DNA from: an uncultured Chloroflexota bacterium
GTDB taxonomy: Bacteria > Chloroflexota > Dehalococcoidia > UBA2247 > RBG-13-53-26
Direction of reading: 5' to 3'
DNA length: 7,873 nucleotides
Assembly: GCA_937860285.1 (NCBI GenBank)
Contig: CALMBS010000211.1
Span: forward strand, 1-7,873
The notes under the pieces were generated by a model. That model was not told where the DNA came from. It saw nothing but the letters and a program-made list of their open reading frames with translations, and made no database searches. Both the position numbers and the translations under genes were made by a program. Positions 6,262 through 7,873 of this stretch are shown here, piece by piece (within the stretch, counting starts at the first letter, position 1; each line of letters opens with the position of its first letter).

Positions 6262-6747
6262 CTATGCCTGGTCAAGCTGGAATGCCTTGTGGAGAGACCT
6301 TACGGCATCGGCCACCCGGGTTTCATTTACGATGCAGGTGATCCTGATCTCGGAAGTGGTAATGAGCTCGATATTGATGCCCGAGTCATACAGGGCCTTG
6401 AACATCCGGGCGGCATACCCCGGAGTGTTCTGCATCCCGGTCCCCACTATGCTGACCTTGCCCAGCTTGGCGTCGCTCACGCAGCCCTTGCCGCCGATCG
6501 ACTTGGATATGGGCTCCACCACGGACATGGCTTTGGCCAGGTCGTTCCGGGACACGGTGAAGGTCAGGTCGGTTGTCTTTCCGTCAACGCTGGAGTTCTG
6601 AACGATGGTGTCCACGCTGACGTTGGCGGCCGCCAGGGGCTCGAACACCATGGCGGCTATTCCCGGCTTGTCCGGAACGGCCAGAACAGTGACCTTGGCC
6701 ACGTTGAGATCATGGGCAATGCCGCGCGCCTTGTTGCGCATTTCCAT
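6262..6747 (-). CDS. Possible internal start: aspartokinase beta (regulatory) subunit
   Basis: Inside lysC, in the same frame, ATG codon 246 (6747-6745) is preceded by GGAGGG (6759-6754) with a 6-nt spacer, which is ideal Shine-Dalgarno geometry. Initiation here would give a 161-aa protein holding both ACT domains. In B. subtilis aspartokinase II and in Corynebacterium aspartokinase, a beta subunit of about this size is made from an in-frame internal start at about this position. The match of site, spacing and product length is what I see; actual use is inference. GGA GGG also encodes the Gly242-Gly243 pair, so the motif could be coincidental. Confidence 0.5.
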   Translation of the reverse strand: MEMRNKARGIAHDLNVAKVTVLAVPDKPGIAAMVFEPLAAANVSVDTIVQNSSVDGKTTDLTFTVSRNDLAKAMSVVEPISKSIGGKGCVSDAKLGKVSIVGTGMQNTPGYAARMFKALYDSGINIELITTSEIRITCIVNETRVADAVRSLHKAFQLDQA

Positions 6748-7482
6748 AGGAATCCCTCCGCGGATAACCGTCCCCGGTCTGTTGTTGAAGCTGCAGGCCA
6801 CGAGTATGGGCATCTTGTAGAGCTGGCCGATCTCGACCGCCCTGGGGTGCATCACCCGGGCGCCGTAGGTGGCCAGCTCCACCATCTCCTCGTAGTCGAT
6901 CTCGAGGATCTTGCGCGCCTCGGGGACGATGCGCGGGTCGGCGGTGAACACCCCCTCGACATCGGTGTAGATGTGGCACATGTCCGCCCCGAGGCTCACC
7001 GCCAGGGCCACGGCCGTCGTATCGGAACCGCCGCGGCCGAGGGTGGTGACGTCCATGGACTCGGTCACGCCCTGGAACCCGGCCACCACCACGATGTTGC
7101 CCTCCGCCAGCTCGCTCTTCACCCGGGCGGGACTGATGGCGCGGATATGCGCCTGGCTGTAGATGCCGTCGGTCTGGATACCGGCCTGGCCCCCGCTCAG
7201 GCTGATGGCCTTCTGCCCGAAGGACTTGATGGCCATGGCCAGCAGGGTGCTGGACACGATCTCCCCGGTGGAGAGCAGAACGTCCATCTCCCTGTCGTCA
7301 GGCTGGCTGCTTATCTGGTGGGCCAGGTCGATCAGGTCGTCGGTAGTGTCGCCCATGGCGGAGACCACCACCACTACCTGGTTGCCCTCCCCCATGGCGG
7401 CGATGGCGCGCCGGGCCACGTTCTTCATCTTCTCGGCGTCAGCCACCGAGCTGCCGCCGTACTTCTGCACGATCAGAGACAT
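6262..7482 (-). CDS. lysC: Aspartate kinase (aspartokinase, two C-terminal ACT domains)
   Basis: This enzyme phosphorylates L-aspartate, the committed step toward lysine, threonine, methionine and diaminopimelate. The 406-aa protein begins MSLIVQKYGGSSV, with the ATP/aspartate-binding KYGGSS at 7-12. STGE (71-74), GRGGSDTTA (149-157), DVEGVFTADPR (174-184) and ATYGARVMHPRA (204-215) complete the kinase domain. Two ACT domains follow at about 262-325 and 341-404, including GTGMQNTPGYAARMF and NIELITTSEI, which are typical of lysine- and/or threonine-feedback-regulated monofunctional enzymes. The ATG at 7482 is chosen because homology begins there. The frame is open further upstream, but that part overlaps the apgM-like gene and does not resemble the family. 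Only 5 nt separate the apgM stop from this start. An internal ribosome site and ATG (listed separately) suggest a second product, as in Bacillus subtilis aspartokinase II. Confidence 0.95.
   Translation of the reverse strand: MSLIVQKYGGSSVADAEKMKNVARRAIAAMGEGNQVVVVVSAMGDTTDDLIDLAHQISSQPDDREMDVLLSTGEIVSSTLLAMAIKSFGQKAISLSGGQAGIQTDGIYSQAHIRAISPARVKSELAEGNIVVVAGFQGVTESMDVTTLGRGGSDTTAVALAVSLGADMCHIYTDVEGVFTADPRIVPEARKILEIDYEEMVELATYGARVMHPRAVEIGQLYKMPILVACSFNNRPGTVIRGGIPMEMRNKARGIAHDLNVAKVTVLAVPDKPGIAAMVFEPLAAANVSVDTIVQNSSVDGKTTDLTFTVSRNDLAKAMSVVEPISKSIGGKGCVSDAKLGKVSIVGTGMQNTPGYAARMFKALYDSGINIELITTSEIRITCIVNETRVADAVRSLHKAFQLDQA
6754..6759 (-). promoter_or_regulatory. Internal Shine-Dalgarno in lysC
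   Basis: GGAGGG on the minus strand lies 6 nt before the in-frame ATG at 6747. It is a clearer ribosome site than the one before the full-length lysC start, which has only a weak GGTAG about 13 nt upstream. That contrast supports two translation products from the gene. Confidence 0.5.
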
Positions 7483-7487
7483 CTGGT

Positions 7488-7873
7488 CTATTCTACCAAG
7501 TTTTCCGGGTGAATCAAACGGCCCATAAGCGTGTGGCCTTCCTCTATTCGCAGGCGCCCCGCGGCGGCTTCCCTCTCGCTGAAGCCGCCGGCCCCGCTGG
7601 CGGCAATGTCGTGCCCGCACCAGGCGAACGGCACCGGGTCTCCGGTGTGGGTGCGGACGCGGATGGGGGTGGGGTGGTCGGGAAGGACCAGGAGCCGCGA
7701 GCGGGGCTCCCGGTCAAGCCTCGAGAGGAGCGGCCCCACCACGTGGCGATCGAAGCTCTCTATGGCCCTGATCTTCTGGTCTAGGTCGCCGTTGTGGCCG
7801 GCCTCGTCGGGGGCCTCGACGTGGACCAGGACGAAGTCCCCGCGCTCCAGGCTCTCGATGGCGAAGGCGCCTT
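7488..7873 (-). CDS. apgM: ApgM-type phosphoglycerate mutase-like protein / proposed homoserine kinase, C-terminal part
   Basis: The frame is open from the right edge to TAG at 7490-7488, giving the last 127 residues. The 5' part lies outside the window. It belongs to the archaeal-type cofactor-independent phosphoglycerate mutase family of the alkaline phosphatase metalloenzyme superfamily. Visible motifs are HVEAPDEAGHNGD, with metal-binding Asp and His, and LVLPDHPTP with a further Asp-His pair. THTGDPVPF and the terminal EEGHTLMGRLI are also typical. The catalytic serine region is upstream of the window. Members of this family that sit with threonine and lysine genes have been proposed, from gene neighbourhood, to act as homoserine kinase (the hyp_Hser_kinase model, TIGR02535, as I recall). 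Placement 5 nt before lysC fits that proposal, but a glycolytic role remains possible, and the apgM name is for the family. Confidence 0.85.
   Translation of the reverse strand, partial: GAFAIESLERGDFVLVHVEAPDEAGHNGDLDQKIRAIESFDRHVVGPLLSRLDREPRSRLLVLPDHPTPIRVRTHTGDPVPFAWCGHDIAASGAGGFSEREAAAGRLRIEEGHTLMGRLIHPENLVE

Noticed and set aside
6163..7512. Long + strand open frame (449 codons) opposite lysC
   Set aside because: The His/Gly-rich composition mirrors lysC codons. lysC is unmistakable on the other strand, and there is no ribosome site or homology for this frame.
7483..7620. 46-codon N-terminal extension of lysC
   Set aside because: The frame is open, but it overlaps the apgM-like coding sequence and is Arg-rich, while aspartokinase homology starts exactly at the ATG at 7482.

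Overview
The window is GC-rich bacterial chromosome (G/C dominates third codon positions) and is densely packed with metabolic genes. I see no mobile elements, RNA genes or CRISPR arrays. A low-oxygen lifestyle is suggested by a two-subunit 2-oxoacid:ferredoxin oxidoreductase. RemA (DUF370) next to guanylate kinase is typical of Firmicutes and some other phyla. The guanylate kinase P-loop ends GKDA rather than GK[S/G][T/S], a variant I associate from memory with Chloroflexota. A Chloroflexota-like or deep-branching Gram-positive-like anaerobe is my best guess, held loosely.

Layout. The left part runs on the + strand: the C-terminal end of an unrecognised protein (to 323), then korA (402-2120) and korB (2123-3022). 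KorA carries fused gamma and alpha domains; KorB is the TPP-binding subunit. The right part is one compact minus-strand operon entering from beyond the right edge: an apgM-type phosphoglycerate mutase-like gene (C-terminal part only), lysC, tyrA, aroA, remA, gmk. The two blocks converge with only 39 nt between korB and gmk. Within the operon, apgM/lysC and remA/gmk are each 5 nt apart, aroA/remA is 21 nt apart, and tyrA/aroA overlap by 17 nt. The one real gap is 122 nt between lysC and tyrA. It contains an 18-bp tandem duplication that folds into a strong hairpin, and a 12-codon upstream ORF that overlaps the tyrA start.

How the genes fit together. lysC opens the aspartate family (Lys/Thr/Met). 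The apgM-like gene immediately upstream belongs to a family that has been proposed, from gene neighbourhood, to serve as homoserine kinase for threonine synthesis. tyrA and aroA are aromatic amino-acid genes. remA (DNA-binding regulator) and gmk (GMP to GDP) close the operon. KorAB is a separate central-carbon module and has no ferredoxin-domain subunit in the window.

Most of the window is ordinary core metabolism, and I find no convincing new multi-gene system. The points most worth checking are: loss of the expected third Fe-S cysteine in KorB; an internal Shine-Dalgarno and ATG in lysC that would give a 161-aa regulatory subunit as in Bacillus subtilis aspartokinase II; the lysC-tyrA spacer with its duplicated hairpin and upstream ORF; and the homoserine-kinase question for the apgM-like gene.
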